The position numbers and the translations under genes are program-made. From positions 744,001 through 808,000 of the forward strand of contig NZ_CP133721.1 of the NCBI RefSeq assembly GCF_031326205.1: DNA of 64,000 nucleotides. The letters are read 5' to 3'. Numbering within the stretch: position 1 is the first letter of the stretch; every line of letters starts with the position of its first letter. Positions 1-10,086 of this stretch are shown piece after piece. Under the pieces are notes generated by a model that saw only the letters and a program-made list of their open reading frames with translations, was not told the origin of the DNA and did not search any database. Source of the stretch: Flavobacterium sp. 20NA77.7 (GTDB lineage: Bacteria > Bacteroidota > Bacteroidia > Flavobacteriales > Flavobacteriaceae).

Positions 1-2150
1 TAGGTGTATATCAATATAAAAATGGACAACTAACTAAGTTTGTAACAGATATTGATACGCAAATTCAACAAAGTAATATTTATAGTAGTCAATTGTTATC
101 CGATGAGAGTATTGCATTAGGATCCATTTCAAATGGTATTTTTATTATTTCAAAAGAGGGAAAAAAAATATATCATATTACCCAGAATTCAGGCTTAAGT
201 AATAACACAGCACTTTCGTTATTTGAAGATTTAGATAAAAATTTATGGATTGGATTAGATAATGGTATTAATTGTATTAATTTAAAATCTCCTATTAATA
301 GTTATTTAGATAATACGGGTGTTTTAGGGGCTATTTATGCTGCCGTAACTCATAACAATAAATTATATATTGGAACCAATCAAGGACTTTTTTATAAAAA
401 TTTAAATTCGGCTGACAAATTTGAGTTTGTGCCAAATACAAAAGGTCAAGTATGGTCACTATTTACTTTTCAAGATACCCTTTTTTGTGGCCATGATTCA
501 GGTACTTATGTAGTGAATGGGGCTATTGCAAATTTAATTTTTTCAGGTTCGGGAACATGGAAATTTGAGCCGTATGGAGGGAATAACAATTATATTTTAC
601 AAGGCAATTATAATGGTATTTCAGTACTAGAAAAAAGGAATAATAAATGGGTGTTTAAAAATAAAATACAAGGTTTTGATTATTCTTCTAAACATTTTGA
701 AATTATTGGTAAAAACGATGTTTATGTTAGTCATGAATATAAAGGGGTTTATAAATTTACTATCGATAATTTAATTTCAAAAGCTACAAATATTTTAAAA
801 TTTAAAAACCCTAAAAAGGGTAAGAATGCGTGTTTAGTTAAGTATAATAATTTTATTTATTATGCTTCAAAAGAAGGTGTTTTTAAATTAAATAATACAA
901 CTAAAACCTTTATTAAAGATAAATCTTTAAGTTCGATGTATCAAAATGATGAGTATGTTACTGGAAAAATGATTGTTGATAATTCAAATAAGCTTTGGTT
1001 TTTTACTAAAAATTATATTCATTATTACTCCTACGGAAAATTGTCTACGGAATTAAAGAAAAATAGTTTACCTATACCGTCTTCTCTAACAAATTCAATG
1101 CCCGGTTATGAAAATATTTTACAATTAGAAAATAATAAATACTTAATTGGTACTACTGATGGATTTTACATCCTAAAAAATGATGATTTTAAGTTTACTA
1201 ATTATAAAGTTTCTATAATGCGAATTGCTAACACTATTGGCAATTCAAAACCTATTAATATACCTATAAACGGTGAAGTAAAATTATCCCATGATCAAAA
1301 CAATCTAACATTTTATTTTACTGTTCCAGAATATGACAAATATATTAATGCTGAATATCAGTATAAATTAGACGGTTTTACTGATGAATGGAGTGAATGG
1401 TCATTTAATTCACAAGTAGTTTTTAAAAATTTGCCCGCAGGAGATTATACCTTTAGTGTAAGAGCTAAAGTTGCAAATTCAATTACAGATAATATTGCTA
1501 CTTTTTCTTTTGAAATTCAAAAGCCATGGTATGCCAGTACTTTAGCTAAGTTATTATATTTTGTACTACTCATAATATTAGGTTTTTATATTCATAAATT
1601 TTATACTCAATATCATGAAAAAAGACATCAAAAAATTATTGCAGAAAATAATATTTTGTTAGAGCTTAAAGAATTAGAAAATGAGCAGAAAATAATGAAG
1701 ATTAAGAATGAACAATTAATTCAAGATGTTGATAAGAAAAATAAAGAATTAGCTGTTTCTACGATGAATCTTATCAAAAAAACAGAACTTTTGAATATTA
1801 TAAAAAGCGATTTAAAAAACTCATCAGATAGTACAACAAATAGAAGCATTAAATCTGTAATTACTACAATTAATAGGAACGTTAAAGAAGAAAACACTTG
1901 GAATGTATTTAAAGAGGCATTTGATAGTGCTGATAATAATTTTTTAAAGAAGGTAAAAGAAAGTCATCCAATTTTAACCCCTAATGATTTGAGGTTATGT
2001 GCGTATCTTCGATTAAATTTATCATCTAAAGAGATAGCTCCATTACTTAATATTTCAGTTCGAAGCATTGAAATAAAACGCTATCGTTTGCGTAAAAAAA
2101 TGAATTTACCTCACGAAATGGGATTAGTTGAGTATTTACTAGCTATTTAG
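1..2150 (+). CDS. Y_Y_Y/LuxR-type transmembrane regulator (5' truncated)
   Basis: This is the end of a one-component membrane sensor-regulator. The frame is open back to base 3, so the TTG at 93 is only an internal codon and the real start lies before the window. Visible parts in order are beta-propeller-like repeats with motifs such as NLWIGLDNG and LYIGTNQGLF, a triple-tyrosine (Y_Y_Y) domain around nt 1280-1500, one membrane helix around 1535-1605, a coiled coil to about 1770, and a C-terminal LuxR/GerE-like helix-turn-helix around 1975-2147 (LSSKEIAPLLNISVRSIE). No histidine kinase or receiver domain is seen, so this is not a hybrid two-component system. It lies co-directional and just upstream of glucan-degrading genes, so it probably senses a glucan product outside the cytoplasm and controls that locus. 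The ligand is inferred. Confidence 0.85.
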   Translation, partial: GVYQYKNGQLTKFVTDIDTQIQQSNIYSSQLLSDESIALGSISNGIFIISKEGKKIYHITQNSGLSNNTALSLFEDLDKNLWIGLDNGINCINLKSPINSYLDNTGVLGAIYAAVTHNNKLYIGTNQGLFYKNLNSADKFEFVPNTKGQVWSLFTFQDTLFCGHDSGTYVVNGAIANLIFSGSGTWKFEPYGGNNNYILQGNYNGISVLEKRNNKWVFKNKIQGFDYSSKHFEIIGKNDVYVSHEYKGVYKFTIDNLISKATNILKFKNPKKGKNACLVKYNNFIYYASKEGVFKLNNTTKTFIKDKSLSSMYQNDEYVTGKMIVDNSNKLWFFTKNYIHYYSYGKLSTELKKNSLPIPSSLTNSMPGYENILQLENNKYLIGTTDGFYILKNDDFKFTNYKVSIMRIANTIGNSKPINIPINGEVKLSHDQNNLTFYFTVPEYDKYINAEYQYKLDGFTDEWSEWSFNSQVVFKNLPAGDYTFSVRAKVANSITDNIATFSFEIQKPWYASTLAKLLYFVLLIILGFYIHKFYTQYHEKRHQKIIAENNILLELKELENEQKIMKIKNEQLIQDVDKKNKELAVSTMNLIKKTELLNIIKSDLKNSSDSTTNRSIKSVITTINRNVKEENTWNVFKEAFDSADNNFLKKVKESHPILTPNDLRLCAYLRLNLSSKEIAPLLNISVRSIEIKRYRLRKKMNLPHEMGLVEYLLAI

Positions 2151-2393
2151 TACCTTGTTTTTTATGCGCAATAAACTATACATTACCTTAACAATTAGTA
2201 TGTTGTTATCTAAGAACGTATTTTTTATTATTCAATGAAGGCTTTCTATTTAGCTAATTTTAGCTTTACAGAGGATGTTTCTGGGTTGTATATTTTTTGT
2301 AGAGGTTAATTATCATATATCGGAACAAATATTACTTTAATTTTATAAAATCAATTAAATTAAACAAGTATTCACAAAATTTAATAGTAACAA

Positions 2394-5300
2394 ATGAAGA
2401 AAATCATTTTATTAGTTTTTTTATCTTATTCAACACTTTCCTTTTCTCAGGCAGATAAAGTAATAGTTGAAAATAGTAATTCTCGTTTTAAACTTAAAGT
2501 CAATGGAAGTGATTTTATTATAAATGGAATGAACTGGGATTATTTTCCAATTGGTACAAATTATAATTATAGTTTGTGGAAACAATCAGATGGTTTTATT
2601 CAACAAGCACTTGACCAAGAAATGAGTTTGTTGCAAAACATGGGGGTAAATACTATAAGAGTTTATACGGGTATACCAAAAAAATGGATAGAATATGTTT
2701 ATAATAAGTATGGTATTTATACTATGTTAAACCATTCTTTTGGCCGATATGGATTAACTATTGATGGAAATTGGACGCCTAATACGGATTATTCTAATAC
2801 AAAAACCAAAACCCTTTTATTAAAAGAAGTTGCAGAATTAGCTAATGAATATAAGGATACTAAAGGTTTATTGTTGTTTTTATTAGGTAATGAAAACAAC
2901 TATGGATTGTTTTGGGATGGTGCAGAAACAGAAAATATTCCTGTTGATGAACGTAAATCTACATTACGTGCTAAAGCAATGTATAAATTGTTTAATGAAG
3001 CCTCGTTAACAATAAAATCTATTGATACGAATCATCCAGTTGCGATTTGTAATGGTGATTTATTATTTTTAAATATTGTAGCTCAAGAATGTAAAGATGT
3101 TGATGTTTTTGGAACAAATGTATATAGAGGCCAATCTTTTGGAGATTTATTTCAACGAGTTAAGCAAGAATATGGAAAACCAGTTTTATTTACAGAATTT
3201 GGTTCGGATAGTTACAATACAAATACTAATTCTGAAGATCAATTAGCGCAAGCAACCTATTTAAAACAAAATTGGAGTGAAATTTACGAAAATGCCGCAG
3301 GACTAAATAAGGCTGCAAATTGTATTGGTGGATTTACTTTTCAGTTTAGTGATGGATGGTGGAAATATGGACAAACTAAAAATTTAGAAATTCATGATGA
3401 TATGGCTTCTTGGTCTAATGGAGGGTATCAATTTGATTTTGTTTCGGGCGAAAATAATATGAACGAAGAATGGTTTGGTATTTGTGCTAAAGGTAAAACT
3501 AATGCCAAAGGATTTTATGAATTGTTCCCAAGAGCATCTTATTATGTATTAAAAGAAGTGCATAAATTTAATCCACTTGAAAATGATTGTAATTTAGAAA
3601 AATTAAAAAAACATTTTAGTTCTATTAATATTATAGACGCAGTGTTAAAAGCGAGAAGTGATAAAGCATCTTTAGGTACTAGTGAAAATGAAATTTTAAA
3701 AATAAGTAATTTAAGAGCAGAATTTACAACATTTAATACTGGAGGTAGTTTATTGACAACTCCAATCCAATCGAATCCAGAAACAACATCATACCCAAAT
3801 AAATTAGGTTTTGACTACATGCAATCCTATTATATAGGTGTTGAAGCAAACCCAACTTCAAACATGAAAGCAAATGTAAATGTTAACATTTTGGGGCATG
3901 TTGCAGAAAATCCAATAAATGAAATTTTTTATGAAAATAGAGGTAGAGTACAAAAATTAGTAACTGAAAATGGAACTGTTGTTCAATCAGATGTGAACAG
4001 AGTGCAAGTTTACAATGCATCCTATAGTTGGAATGAAAAACACTTTAATTTAAGAGGGTTTTATAGAACTGGTCATTACCATTGGGGTTACGAAGGAGAC
4101 TTTTTTGCACTTTATCCAGAGGCAAATTATGGTCCAAATTTAGATATGTATAACGGAGAAATTTCAGGTTTTGAAATCGATGGAAAAAAAGAAATTTCAG
4201 GATTAAAAGCCGCATTTGGTCCACAACTTTGGTGGGGTGCAAATCCAGCATTTTTACTTAAGTATACTAAAAAAATTGGCAAATTTGACGCTACAGCAGT
4301 TTATCATGAAGATATAGATAAAGCCGCTGCTGCATTAACATCAATAGCTATTCCAATGCCAAAAACCAGAAGAGCTACAATTCATTTTAAATCAAGTTTT
4401 GGAAAACTTAATTTAGATTTTGGAGGTATTTGGGGCGGTCAACCACTAAATGGAAGAGTTTTTCAATTTGCAGTTCCTACTAACAACACATATACTATTT
4501 TTGATGATAAAGTGAAAAGTAGTGATAATTTTGGAGGTAAAGCAAAAATAACGTATTCAGGAGGAAGATTTAATTTCTATGCACAAGGAGCAATAATGGG
4601 ATTAGTTGCGAATGGTGGTGCTGATAATACACAAACATTTACAGGTTGGAGACTAAAAGATAGTGGAAGTGGAAATCAAACAAATTTTTTAACTGGATTT
4701 ACATATACAATTGGGAAATTACAAATTGCGCCAAATTTCTTATGGCAAAAACCACTAGTTGATGCAATGCCAAATGATGTAAATGCTCCTGGTAGATTAA
4801 GAAACATTCTTGATGATCCTTTTGTAGTAAGAGTAAATAGAGAAACGATTGGAGGAGAACTTTTACTTACGTATGATCCAACTCCAGCAACATGGATGTA
4901 TGAATGGGACAATGATAGATCAGAGGATGCTAAATTTGCATTTAGTTCAGGATTTGTTTTTAGACATTTACCTACGACTCAAGATGCAGCAATCGGTTTT
5001 TTAAGTAATAGAACCTCTTTTGCATTTGCTAAATCTGCACCAGTACACGATTTATGGGAATCAAACACCAGAATTGTTTCAAAAATTAATTCAGAATTTG
5101 GAATGATAGCTAATGTTTATTTTGGAAATGCTCAAGCAAATGGAAGCGATACTAGATTAATTCAGCGAATGGGTGCTGATTTAAGATTAATTTACAATAA
5201 ACTAAAATTAGTTTCTTCAGTAAAAGTTAACGATTGGGGCCCTTATGATTATCATAGAGATTTTAATTTAACGTATCCACTTCAATTGTCTTTTGATTTA

Positions 5301-5516
5301 TCAACTACATTGGGTAAACCAGACTGGTTTATTTTACCAAATACTAAAATGGGAATTATGGGAATATGGCGTTCGTTAGATCAATATTCACCACGATATT
5401 TGCCTAATCAAACTGCAACAATTTATGATACAGAACCAATTATTAGTCCTGTTGGGTTTAATAAAGGTATTGAGTGGGAAATTAGAACGTACATACATAT
5501 TAATATTGGTAAATAA
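2394..5516 (+). CDS. Clan GH-A glycosidase fused to a probable outer-membrane beta-barrel
   Basis: The 1040-residue protein starts with a signal peptide (cleavage near SFSQ, residue 19). Residues about 25-390 look like a GH2/GH5-type TIM barrel: the acid/base Glu167 sits in LLGNENNYG and the nucleophile Glu268 in LFTEFGSD. From about residue 470 to the end the sequence becomes a series of amphipathic strands with aromatic girdles, many Gly and Tyr, and short turns (for example FNLRGFYRTGHYHWG and LNLDFGGIWGG). This resembles an outer-membrane porin-like barrel more than an accessory carbohydrate module. It heads a run of beta-glucan genes, so its substrate is probably a beta-1,3-glucan or an oligosaccharide from it. 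The glycosidase assignment is firm. The barrel and the substrate are inferences. Confidence 0.8.
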   Translation: MKKIILLVFLSYSTLSFSQADKVIVENSNSRFKLKVNGSDFIINGMNWDYFPIGTNYNYSLWKQSDGFIQQALDQEMSLLQNMGVNTIRVYTGIPKKWIEYVYNKYGIYTMLNHSFGRYGLTIDGNWTPNTDYSNTKTKTLLLKEVAELANEYKDTKGLLLFLLGNENNYGLFWDGAETENIPVDERKSTLRAKAMYKLFNEASLTIKSIDTNHPVAICNGDLLFLNIVAQECKDVDVFGTNVYRGQSFGDLFQRVKQEYGKPVLFTEFGSDSYNTNTNSEDQLAQATYLKQNWSEIYENAAGLNKAANCIGGFTFQFSDGWWKYGQTKNLEIHDDMASWSNGGYQFDFVSGENNMNEEWFGICAKGKTNAKGFYELFPRASYYVLKEVHKFNPLENDCNLEKLKKHFSSINIIDAVLKARSDKASLGTSENEILKISNLRAEFTTFNTGGSLLTTPIQSNPETTSYPNKLGFDYMQSYYIGVEANPTSNMKANVNVNILGHVAENPINEIFYENRGRVQKLVTENGTVVQSDVNRVQVYNASYSWNEKHFNLRGFYRTGHYHWGYEGDFFALYPEANYGPNLDMYNGEISGFEIDGKKEISGLKAAFGPQLWWGANPAFLLKYTKKIGKFDATAVYHEDIDKAAAALTSIAIPMPKTRRATIHFKSSFGKLNLDFGGIWGGQPLNGRVFQFAVPTNNTYTIFDDKVKSSDNFGGKAKITYSGGRFNFYAQGAIMGLVANGGADNTQTFTGWRLKDSGSGNQTNFLTGFTYTIGKLQIAPNFLWQKPLVDAMPNDVNAPGRLRNILDDPFVVRVNRETIGGELLLTYDPTPATWMYEWDNDRSEDAKFAFSSGFVFRHLPTTQDAAIGFLSNRTSFAFAKSAPVHDLWESNTRIVSKINSEFGMIANVYFGNAQANGSDTRLIQRMGADLRLIYNKLKLVSSVKVNDWGPYDYHRDFNLTYPLQLSFDLSTTLGKPDWFILPNTKMGIMGIWRSLDQYSPRYLPNQTATIYDTEPIISPVGFNKGIEWEIRTYIHINIGK

Positions 5517-5532
5517 TTTAATTTATATTAAA

Positions 5533-6930
5533 ATGAAAAAAAATAAAAATCTATTAGTAAATTCATGGTATTTACTTTTTGTAATGTTTTTTAATTTGAG
5601 CTGTGATAGAGAATTATCAGAAGATGCACAACTAGCAACATTTTCTAAAAACCCAAATGTATTCATCGATGAATTCAGCGCAGGCTTAGGTTATGGTGCA
5701 TTTTCAGGTTCTAAGTATAGCGCGTTTTCTGTTGATACTCAAGTAAAATATCAAGGTACCTCATCAATGCGTTTTGATGTCCCTAATGAAGGAGATCCTG
5801 CTGGAAGTTATGCAGGAGGAGCTTTTATAGATCAAACAGGGAGAAATCTTACTGAGTACGATGCATTAACATTTTGGATTAAATCGTCACATGCAGCTTC
5901 CTTGAATGAAATTGGTTTTGGTATGGACTTTGGTCAAAATAAGTTTAGAGTTACATTAGAAAATGTAAGTATAAATACAAATTGGCAAAAGGTTATTATT
6001 CCTATACCAGACGCTTCTAAATTGACAATTGAAAAAGGAATGTTTTGGTATTCTGAAGGACCTGAGAATGGTTTAGGGTACACATTTTGGATAGACAATG
6101 TTAAATATGAAAAATTAGGAACAATTGCTCAAGGCGCTTCACTTATTTTAAATGGTTCAAACGTAACTCAAACAACGTTTGTTGGAATGGAAACTAATAT
6201 AACAGGTGTAAAAGCAACATTTAATATGCCAAACGGAGTAAATCAAAATTTGACTATTAGTCCAGCATATTTGAATTTTACATCATCAAATCCAAATACC
6301 GCTACTGTTAATTCTTCAGGAGTTGTAAGTTCTATTAATGCTGGTACTTCTGTAGTTACTGCAAATTTTAATGGTGTACCTACAACAGGTAGTATGACAA
6401 TTAATTGTTTAGGAACTTTTACACCAGCACCAACACCAACTAGAAATCAAGCGAATGTCATATCCGTTTTTTCAGATACTTATTCAAATATTCCAGTGAA
6501 TTATTATAACGGATATTGGCAACCCTGGCAAACAACTACATCTAACGATTTTACAGTTCAAGGAAATAATGTTCTGCATTATACAAATTTTAATTTTGTA
6601 GGCATCGAATTCAGCTCACCAACTGTTAATGCTACTAATATGACACATTTACATATTGATGCATTCATACCAGGTACAATTGCGCCAGGAAGACAACTTA
6701 GAGTAAAAGTTGTAGATTTTGGGGCAAATGGTGTTTTCAGTGGTGGGGATGATACTAGTCATTCTACCACATTTACAGTGCCTACTTTAGTTTCGCAATC
6801 ATGGATACCAATTGATATTCCATTCACAGCAATGTCTGGACTTTCAGGTAGAGCGCATTTAGCTCAAATCATTTTAGAAGGTGGTGATGGTTCTTCTATT
6901 TATATTGATAATGTTTATTTATACAATTAA
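5533..6930 (+). CDS. Surface glycan-binding lipoprotein (CBM-like and Big_2-like domains)
   Basis: A 465-residue lipoprotein. ATG 5533 was chosen because it gives a proper type II signal peptide with lipobox Cys24 (FFNLSC). The frame extends upstream to 5425, but that would overlap the preceding gene and bury the signal. After the signal there is a beta-sandwich domain (about residues 35-195) like CBM-type carbohydrate-binding folds, ending in WIDNVKYE. A bacterial Ig-like (Big_2-like) domain with the TVNSSGVVSSINAGTSVVTA pattern follows, then a second sandwich ending IYIDNVYLYN. No catalytic motif is seen. It sits 16 bases after the GH-A gene and 11 bases before a GH16 gene. The likely role is binding glucan at the cell surface, as SusE/SusF-type proteins do in related loci. 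Confidence 0.75.
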   Translation: MKKNKNLLVNSWYLLFVMFFNLSCDRELSEDAQLATFSKNPNVFIDEFSAGLGYGAFSGSKYSAFSVDTQVKYQGTSSMRFDVPNEGDPAGSYAGGAFIDQTGRNLTEYDALTFWIKSSHAASLNEIGFGMDFGQNKFRVTLENVSINTNWQKVIIPIPDASKLTIEKGMFWYSEGPENGLGYTFWIDNVKYEKLGTIAQGASLILNGSNVTQTTFVGMETNITGVKATFNMPNGVNQNLTISPAYLNFTSSNPNTATVNSSGVVSSINAGTSVVTANFNGVPTTGSMTINCLGTFTPAPTPTRNQANVISVFSDTYSNIPVNYYNGYWQPWQTTTSNDFTVQGNNVLHYTNFNFVGIEFSSPTVNATNMTHLHIDAFIPGTIAPGRQLRVKVVDFGANGVFSGGDDTSHSTTFTVPTLVSQSWIPIDIPFTAMSGLSGRAHLAQIILEGGDGSSIYIDNVYLYN

Positions 6931-6941
6931 TTAAATATACT

Positions 6942-7757
6942 ATGAAATATTTACATAATTATAAGCTAGTACTATTTGTTACATTCATTTCACTACTAAT
7001 TTTTTCAAATTGTTCTACAGACGAAAAACAAACTGTTACTACGATGCATGAATTAGTTTTTCAAGATGAATTTAATACAAATGGAAGTCCAAATTCTAAT
7101 TTTTGGAATTATAATATTGGAACAGGAACTAATGGTTGGGGAAACAACGAGTTACAATATTATACAAGTAGACCAGAAAATATACAAATTGTGAATGGTA
7201 ATTTAAAAATTACGGCAAAGCAAGAGTTATATATGGGATCGGGTTATACTTCAGCAAGAATTTTTTCAAAAAATAAAATTGAACAAAAATACGGAAGAAT
7301 TGAAGCTCGAATTAAGTTGCCTCTTGGAAAAGGTCTTTGGCCTGCATTTTGGATGCTAGGAGCAGATTCTGATATGGTTAGTTGGCCACAATGCGGCGAA
7401 ATTGATATTATGGAATATTTAGGTAATAGTCCTACACAAGTTTTTGGTACTGTTCATGGACCAGGATATTCAGGTGGCCAATCAATATCAAAAACATATA
7501 CATTGACAAATAGCAGATTTGATACTGAATTTCACATTTTTGGAATTGAATGGGGCGAAAATTACATCAATTATTATGTAGATAATGTTTTATACAATCA
7601 GATTACACCTGCAGATGTAACAGGTGAATGGGTATTTAACAAACCTTTTTATCTCATTTTAAATGTTGCTGTTGGTGGCAATTTACCAGGTTCGCCAAAT
7701 AGCCAAACGAGTTTTCCACAATCAATGTTAGTTGATTATGTAAGAATATATAAGTAA
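6942..7757 (+). CDS. GH16 endo-beta-1,3-glucanase (laminarinase), lipoprotein
   Basis: A 271-residue single-domain glycoside hydrolase family 16 enzyme. The lipobox ends at Cys24 (IFSNC), so it should be membrane anchored and probably surface exposed. The family signature E-x-D-x-x-E is intact: Glu153 (nucleophile), Asp155 and Glu158 (acid/base) in GEIDIMEYLG. GLWPAFWMLG just before it and the C-terminal LILNVAVGGNLPG are typical of laminarinases rather than agarases or carrageenases. It should cut beta-1,3 (or mixed-linkage) glucan into oligosaccharides for the GH3 enzyme encoded next. The gene is part of a tightly packed run (11-bp and 34-bp gaps). GH16 membership is certain by motif. The exact linkage preference is inferred. 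Confidence 0.9.
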   Translation: MKYLHNYKLVLFVTFISLLIFSNCSTDEKQTVTTMHELVFQDEFNTNGSPNSNFWNYNIGTGTNGWGNNELQYYTSRPENIQIVNGNLKITAKQELYMGSGYTSARIFSKNKIEQKYGRIEARIKLPLGKGLWPAFWMLGADSDMVSWPQCGEIDIMEYLGNSPTQVFGTVHGPGYSGGQSISKTYTLTNSRFDTEFHIFGIEWGENYINYYVDNVLYNQITPADVTGEWVFNKPFYLILNVAVGGNLPGSPNSQTSFPQSMLVDYVRIYK

Positions 7758-7791
7758 CCTACATCATAATAATTATATCTATTAAAAAATA

Positions 7792-10086
7792 ATGAAATCT
7801 AAGTCAAATATATTATCTATACTTTTCTTATACTATATTGTTGTTGGTTGTAGTGTTTCCAAGCCTATTAAAATAAATAATAATGCAAATACAACTATTG
7901 AATTTAAAGTTGATTCAATAGTTAATATAATGACATTAGATGAAAAAATTGGCCAATTAAATCAATACAATGGGTTTTGGGATATTACTGGGCCATTGCC
8001 AAAAGACGGTCAAGCAGCACAAAAATATGATCATATTAAAAAAGGATTAGTTGGATCTATGTTAAATGTTAAAGGATTTAAAGATGTATATGCCCTTCAA
8101 AAAATAGCGGTTGAACAAACTAGATTGGGAATTCCATTACTTTTTGGTTTTGATGTGATTCATGGTTATAAAACAATTAGTCCCATTCCTTTAGCAGAAG
8201 CTGCAAGTTGGGATTTGATAGCAATAAAAAAGTCCGCTCAAATTGCTGCAGAAGAAGCAGCATCAGTAGGGATTAATTGGACATTTGCTCCTATGGTTGA
8301 TATTTCTCGAGATGCCAGATGGGGTAGAGTTATGGAAGGAGCTGGAGAAGATTCCTTTCTTGGAAGTAAAATTGCTGAAGCCAGAGTTAATGGATTCCAA
8401 GGAGATTTAAAATCAACTAAAAACATTTTAGCTTGTGCAAAACATTTTGCTGGTTATGGATTTGCAGAATCTGGAAAAGATTATAATACAGTTAATGTAA
8501 GTAATGAATTATTACATAATACAATTTTACCACCCTTTAAGGCAGCTCTTAATGCAGGTGTAAAAACATTTATGAATTCATTTAATGAGTTAAATGGAAT
8601 TCCAGCTACTGGAAATAGGTATTTACAACGAGATTTATTAAAAGGAGAATGGAATTTTGATGGTTTTGTAGTATCAGATTGGGGCTCAATTAACGAAATG
8701 ATTGTTCATGGGTATGCAAAAGACAGTAAACACGCTGCAGAACTAGCTATTAATGCAGGTTCAGATGTAGACATGGAATCATATGCTTATGTAGAAAACT
8801 TGAAAGCATTAATAAAAGAGGGAAAAGTAAGAGAACAAACATTAAATGAGTCAGTTCGAAGAGTATTAAGGGTAAAATATGAACTTGGTTTATTTGACAA
8901 TCCATACAAATATTGTAATGATTCTATTGAAAAAGTTACATTAGGTAAAACCGAATTTCAAGAAGGAGTTTTAGACATTGCAAAAAAATCAATAGTTCTA
9001 TTAAAAAACGAAAACAACCTACTGCCATTAAAAAAATCAGGTCAAAAAATTGCATTAATTGGCGCTTTAGCATCTGATAAAACAAGCCCATTGGGTAGCT
9101 GGCGAATTGCAGCAGATGAAAATTCGGCCGTTTCTGTTTTAGAAGGAATGAAAAACTATCCTAATAATGAATTAAAATATGCCAAAGGCGCAGATGTTGC
9201 AATTGGGAGAACCGAATTTATGTGGGAAACACTCATAAACAACGTTGATACTTCTGGATTCAGTGAAGCAATTGAAAATGCTAAAAAAGCAGATGTTGTT
9301 ATTATGGTGTTAGGTGAACATGGTTTACAATCAGGTGAAGGAAGAAGTAGAGCAGATATTGGATTGCCGGGTGTACAACAACAGTTGTTAGAGGAAGTTT
9401 ATAAAGTAAATAAAAATATTGTCTTAGTTTTAACTAACGGAAGACCTTTGGCAATTCCTTGGGCTGCAACACACATTCCCGCAATTATAGAAACTTGGCA
9501 TTTAGGAACGCAAAGCGGGAATGCAATTGCTCAAGTTCTTTATGGTGATTATAACCCAAGTGGTAAGTTACCAATGACTTTTCCTAGAAATGTAGGTCAA
9601 GTGCCAATTTATTATAATTATAAAAATACAGGAAGGCCAACAATGAGTGAACCAGATAGTGTTTTTTGGTCACATTACATAGATGAAAAAAACACACCGT
9701 TATTTCCATTTGGATTTGGATTAAGTTATTCAAATTTTGAATATTCAAATATTACAGCATCAAAAAATATTTTAGAATCAAATCAATTTATTGAAGTAAG
9801 TGTAATGTTAAAGAATAATAGTTCAGTTCCTGGAAGAGAAGTTGTTCAGTTATATACTAGAGATATGATTGGAAGTTTGACAAGACCCGTTAAAGAATTA
9901 AAAGGATTTGAATTAATTGATTTAGGCCCTTTTGAATCAAAAAGAGTTACGTTTAAAATTGATGAAAAAATGTTGGCTTTTTACACTGCAAATAATAAAT
10001 GGGAAACAGAAGAAGGTTTGTTTAAAGTATTTATTGGAGGTAGTTCAGATGCAAAATTAGAAACAGAAATATATTTTAAAAAATGA
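7792..10086 (+). CDS. bglX: GH3 beta-glucosidase, lipoprotein
   Basis: A 764-residue glycoside hydrolase family 3 exo-enzyme removing glucose from the non-reducing ends of beta-glucan oligosaccharides. A lipobox ends at Cys20 (YIVVGC). The N-terminal TIM-barrel domain contains KHFAGYG and the nucleophile Asp296 in GFVVSDWGS. The alpha/beta sandwich domain contains the GEGRSRADIGLPG loop, where the acid/base is usually found. The C-terminal fibronectin III-like domain (VSVMLKNNSSVPGREVVQLY) completes the BglX architecture at a normal length. Its stop codon overlaps the next start in ATGA at 10083-10086, so it is translationally coupled to the secreted GH16 enzyme. Together with the two GH16 enzymes it would complete laminarin breakdown to glucose. 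Confidence 0.92.
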   Translation: MKSKSNILSILFLYYIVVGCSVSKPIKINNNANTTIEFKVDSIVNIMTLDEKIGQLNQYNGFWDITGPLPKDGQAAQKYDHIKKGLVGSMLNVKGFKDVYALQKIAVEQTRLGIPLLFGFDVIHGYKTISPIPLAEAASWDLIAIKKSAQIAAEEAASVGINWTFAPMVDISRDARWGRVMEGAGEDSFLGSKIAEARVNGFQGDLKSTKNILACAKHFAGYGFAESGKDYNTVNVSNELLHNTILPPFKAALNAGVKTFMNSFNELNGIPATGNRYLQRDLLKGEWNFDGFVVSDWGSINEMIVHGYAKDSKHAAELAINAGSDVDMESYAYVENLKALIKEGKVREQTLNESVRRVLRVKYELGLFDNPYKYCNDSIEKVTLGKTEFQEGVLDIAKKSIVLLKNENNLLPLKKSGQKIALIGALASDKTSPLGSWRIAADENSAVSVLEGMKNYPNNELKYAKGADVAIGRTEFMWETLINNVDTSGFSEAIENAKKADVVIMVLGEHGLQSGEGRSRADIGLPGVQQQLLEEVYKVNKNIVLVLTNGRPLAIPWAATHIPAIIETWHLGTQSGNAIAQVLYGDYNPSGKLPMTFPRNVGQVPIYYNYKNTGRPTMSEPDSVFWSHYIDEKNTPLFPFGFGLSYSNFEYSNITASKNILESNQFIEVSVMLKNNSSVPGREVVQLYTRDMIGSLTRPVKELKGFELIDLGPFESKRVTFKIDEKMLAFYTANNKWETEEGLFKVFIGGSSDAKLETEIYFKK

